DNA of 26,013 nt from CAUTUX01 sp963532875 (GTDB lineage: Bacteria > Bacillota > Clostridia > Christensenellales > CAG-917): contig CAUSLO010000015.1 in assembly GCA_963532875.1 (NCBI GenBank), forward strand, positions 1 through 26,013, given 5' to 3'. Below are positions 23,747-26,013 of this stretch, in pieces. A model generated the notes under the pieces. That model had not been told where the DNA came from and ran no database searches. It saw nothing but the letters and a program-made list of their open reading frames with translations. Each line of letters starts with the position of its first letter. The first letter of the stretch is position 1. The translations under genes and the position numbers were made by a program.

Positions 23747-24757
23747 TTATAACAACATTATATTGTTTGCCTTACACTTTTCTCTCATTTCTTCTGGCCA
23801 TATAGAAGCCTGAACTTCCCCAATATGAGCCTTCTCTAATATTAGCATACAAAGTCTAGATTGCCCAATTCCGCCACCTATAGTTAATGGAAGGTTTTCG
23901 CTCATTATATCCTTATGGTATGAGTTATTTAATCTTTCTAACATATTGGATTCCTCTAATTGCTCTTTGAGGCTCTTTGCATTTACACGTATTCCCATTG
24001 AAGATAACTCTAAACTTTGATCTAGTGTTTTATCGTAGAATAGCAAATCACCATTAAGACTCCAATCGTCGTAATCAGGAGATCTAGTATCGTGTGGTTT
24101 GCCATTTGATAACTTTTTGCCAATTTCCATTATGAACACTGTTCCGTATTCTCTTGTTAATGCATCTTCTCTGTCTTTATCCGACATGTATGAAGGATAC
24201 TTTTTTAATGCTTCTTCTGCCGTAATAAAGTAAACTTTGTCTTTTATTACTGTTTGTATCTGTGGGTATTTCTTTTTTGTTTCATTAAGTGTTTCAACTA
24301 TGGTTTGCACTATTCGCCTAACAATCATTTTTAAGAAATCAACTGTGCGTTGTCTGTCGTTTATGACCATTTCCCAATCCCATTGGTCGACATAAATGCT
24401 GTGGATATTATCACAACTGTCATCCCTTCTAATCGCATTCATATCAGTATATAGCCCTTCGCCTTCACCAAAGCCATAATCCCTCAATGCAATTCTCTTC
24501 CATTTTGCCAACGAATGTACGATTTCTACCTCTACGTTCTGTTCTTTTAAATCAAACGTTACTGGTCTCTCAACACCTGTTAGGTTATCATTTACGCCAG
24601 ATTTGCTAATTACCATCATTGGGGCTGAAACTCGTTCAAATGCAAAATTCTTAATAAAATTTTTCTGAAACGTATCCTTAACGAACTTAATCGCTTTCTG
24701 AGTCTCTCGTAAACTTAACTTTGATTTATATCCTTCTGGTAACTTTAATGAATACAC
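23747..24757 (-). CDS. asnA: aspartate-ammonia ligase (asparagine synthetase A)
   Basis: This enzyme makes asparagine from aspartate, ammonia and ATP in the cytoplasm; it is a class II synthetase relative. Family segments are RVSAPMMVISKSGVNDNLTG, ERPVTFD, VHSLAKWKRIALRDYGF, GLYTDMNAIRRDD, YVDQWDWE, and the C-terminal LPLTIGGGIGQSR with a following WPEEM. From the GTG at 24757 the protein is 336 residues, the usual length. That GTG has AGGAG exactly five bases upstream; an in-frame TTG at 24772, inside asnS, is less likely. It lies directly between asnS and aspS, so asparagine synthesis and its use in tRNA charging are co-expressed. Confidence 0.96.
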   Translation of the reverse strand: MYSLKLPEGYKSKLSLRETQKAIKFVKDTFQKNFIKNFAFERVSAPMMVISKSGVNDNLTGVERPVTFDLKEQNVEVEIVHSLAKWKRIALRDYGFGEGEGLYTDMNAIRRDDSCDNIHSIYVDQWDWEMVINDRQRTVDFLKMIVRRIVQTIVETLNETKKKYPQIQTVIKDKVYFITAEEALKKYPSYMSDKDREDALTREYGTVFIMEIGKKLSNGKPHDTRSPDYDDWSLNGDLLFYDKTLDQSLELSSMGIRVNAKSLKEQLEESNMLERLNNSYHKDIMSENLPLTIGGGIGQSRLCMLILEKAHIGEVQASIWPEEMREKCKANNIMLL

Positions 24758-24765
24758 GTTTTCTC

Positions 24766-26013
24766 CTAGCAACTCAAATCGCCTGGTGTTCTTGGATACA
24801 ACTGAACATCCCTAATGTTGCTTATTCCTGTTACGTACATCATGATTCTTTCAAGACCTAATCCGAATCCACTATGTGGTACTGTTCCATATTTACGTAA
24901 ATCTAAGTATCCTACATAATCGTCTTCATTCATCCCACGATCTATAATTGCTTGTCTCAATTTGTCGTAACTCTCTTCTCTTTCGCTACATCCAATTATT
25001 TCGCCTATTCCTGGAACTAATAAGTCAGTTGCTGCAACTGTCTTTCCGTCGTCATTTTGTTTCATATAAAATGATTTGATTTTCTTAGGATAGTTAATTA
25101 TAAACACAGGCTTGTTGTATATTTTTTCCGTTATATATTTCTCGTGTTCTGTTTGTAAGTCTGCACCCCATTCAACTTTATATTGGAATTTTTCTTTTGA
25201 TTTTTTTAAGAGTTCAATTGCTTCACTATAATCTACAATTTGGAAATCACTGTTTACGACTTTTGTTAGTTTTTCTACTAAGCCTTTTTCAAATGCATTC
25301 TCAAAAAACTCTAATTCATCTTTGCAATTATCAAGCACTTCTTTTATTATGTACTTAATCATTTTTTCTGCAATTTTAATTATGTCTGACAATTTTGCAA
25401 AAGCCACTTCTGGTTCTATTTGCCAGAACTCTGATGCATGACGTGGGGTGTTGCTGTTCTCTGCCCTAAATGTTGGTCCAAAGGTATATATCTTTCCCAT
25501 TGCCATTGCAGCAACTTCACCTTCTAACTGTCCACTAACTGTTAGGCCTGCCTTTCTCTTGAAAAAATCTTTTTGAATATAGTCTGCTTCATCTTTTGTT
25601 GCTTTAGCACTTGCGAAGTCATGTGTTGTTACTCTAAATATTTCACCTGCTCCCTCACAGTCAGACCCAGTTATGATTGGCGTATGTACATATGTAAATC
25701 CTTCGCTTTGAAAAAATTGATGTAGGGCAAAACTTATTTTGCTCCTTACTCTCAACATTGCATTAAAAGTGTTTGTTCTAACTCTGAGATGTGGGATAGT
25801 TCTCAAAAACTCGAGACTGTGATACTTCTTTTGCAAAGGATAGTCGGCTGTAACATCGCCTAACAATTCAATGCTTGTCATATTAATTTCAACTGATTCT
25901 TTGTCGTTTAGTGCAGATACAACTTCTCCAGTTACATATACTGATGAACCTGTTCTTAATTGTGGCAAGTCTCCTTTGTATGTCTCTTTATTAATTACAA
26001 TTTGAATTGACTT
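24766..26013 (-). CDS. asnS: asparaginyl-tRNA synthetase, N-terminus beyond window
   Basis: A class II synthetase that charges tRNA-Asn. The frame is open to the window edge (about 415 codons seen; the usual length is about 460), so the first part of the OB-fold anticodon domain is missing. Seen are the rest of the OB fold (GSSVYVTGEVVSAL), HLRVRTNTFNAMLRVRSKIS, HTPIITGSDCEGAGE, motif 2 FGPTFRAENSNTPRHASEFW, and motif 3 GFGLGLERIMMYVTG with the ending NIRDVQLYPRTPG. These distinguish AsnRS from AspRS. The stop lies 8 nt before the preferred asnA start and within the longer asnA frame. It is the most upstream gene seen of the asnS-asnA-aspS cluster. Confidence 0.96.
   Translation of the reverse strand, partial: KSIQIVINKETYKGDLPQLRTGSSVYVTGEVVSALNDKESVEINMTSIELLGDVTADYPLQKKYHSLEFLRTIPHLRVRTNTFNAMLRVRSKISFALHQFFQSEGFTYVHTPIITGSDCEGAGEIFRVTTHDFASAKATKDEADYIQKDFFKRKAGLTVSGQLEGEVAAMAMGKIYTFGPTFRAENSNTPRHASEFWQIEPEVAFAKLSDIIKIAEKMIKYIIKEVLDNCKDELEFFENAFEKGLVEKLTKVVNSDFQIVDYSEAIELLKKSKEKFQYKVEWGADLQTEHEKYITEKIYNKPVFIINYPKKIKSFYMKQNDDGKTVAATDLLVPGIGEIIGCSEREESYDKLRQAIIDRGMNEDDYVGYLDLRKYGTVPHSGFGLGLERIMMYVTGISNIRDVQLYPRTPGDLSC

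Noticed and set aside
1..26013. tRNA or rRNA genes and insertion sequences
   Set aside because: Looked for in the gaps between genes; no cloverleaf-like sequence, transposase or terminal inverted repeats were seen by eye.

Overview
The window is AT-rich bacterial chromosome. Every gene but one lies on the minus strand. The signs point to a low-GC Bacillota (Clostridia-like) anaerobe: many clear Shine-Dalgarno sites, frequent TTG/GTG starts, translationally coupled operons, a PfoR-type membrane protein, an asparagine ligase of the AsnA type, and a CIRCE (HrcA) operator in front of a small heat-shock gene. I cannot name the species. I see no tRNA, rRNA, CRISPR array or insertion sequence.

Layout, in plus-strand coordinates but mostly read right to left. 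(1) 26013-20433: asnS (cut by the window edge), asnA, aspS, a lipoprotein gene, a very small coupled ORF and a Wzy/WaaL-like polytopic protein, spaced or overlapping like one operon. (2) 18790-10349: a fused gene (GlmU acetyltransferase domain plus GlmM mutase), galE, an ABC ATPase, an ABC permease and a large cell-surface protein, all overlapping or coupled. (3) 9850-10179: hsp20, alone on the plus strand, with CIRCE and its own promoter. (4) 9532-3087: an operon of three unrecognised envelope proteins (two membrane proteins with matching topology and a large lipoprotein) ending at a strong terminator. (5) 2983-652: an M28-peptidase-like membrane protein with lost metal ligands, overlapping a PfoR/PTS_EIIC_2-family gene. 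(6) 473-18: a short AlbA_2 (Schlafen-like) gene, probably truncated, preceded by 11-bp tandem repeats.

How the genes work together: the asn/asp genes supply asparagine and charge tRNA-Asp and tRNA-Asn. The GlmM-GlmU(acetyltransferase) fusion would carry out two consecutive steps from GlcN-6-P to GlcNAc-1-P. The neighbouring GalE has a Cys at the gatekeeper position that allows N-acetylated sugars, so this operon looks like amino-sugar supply for the envelope, joined to an exporter and a surface protein.

Most notable observations: the GlmU(acetyltransferase)-GlmM fusion lacking the uridylyltransferase; the three-gene envelope operon whose two membrane proteins appear to be distant paralogues; an aspartyl-tRNA synthetase that reads like the alphaproteobacterial type; and the degenerate M28-like protein fused by overlap to PfoR.
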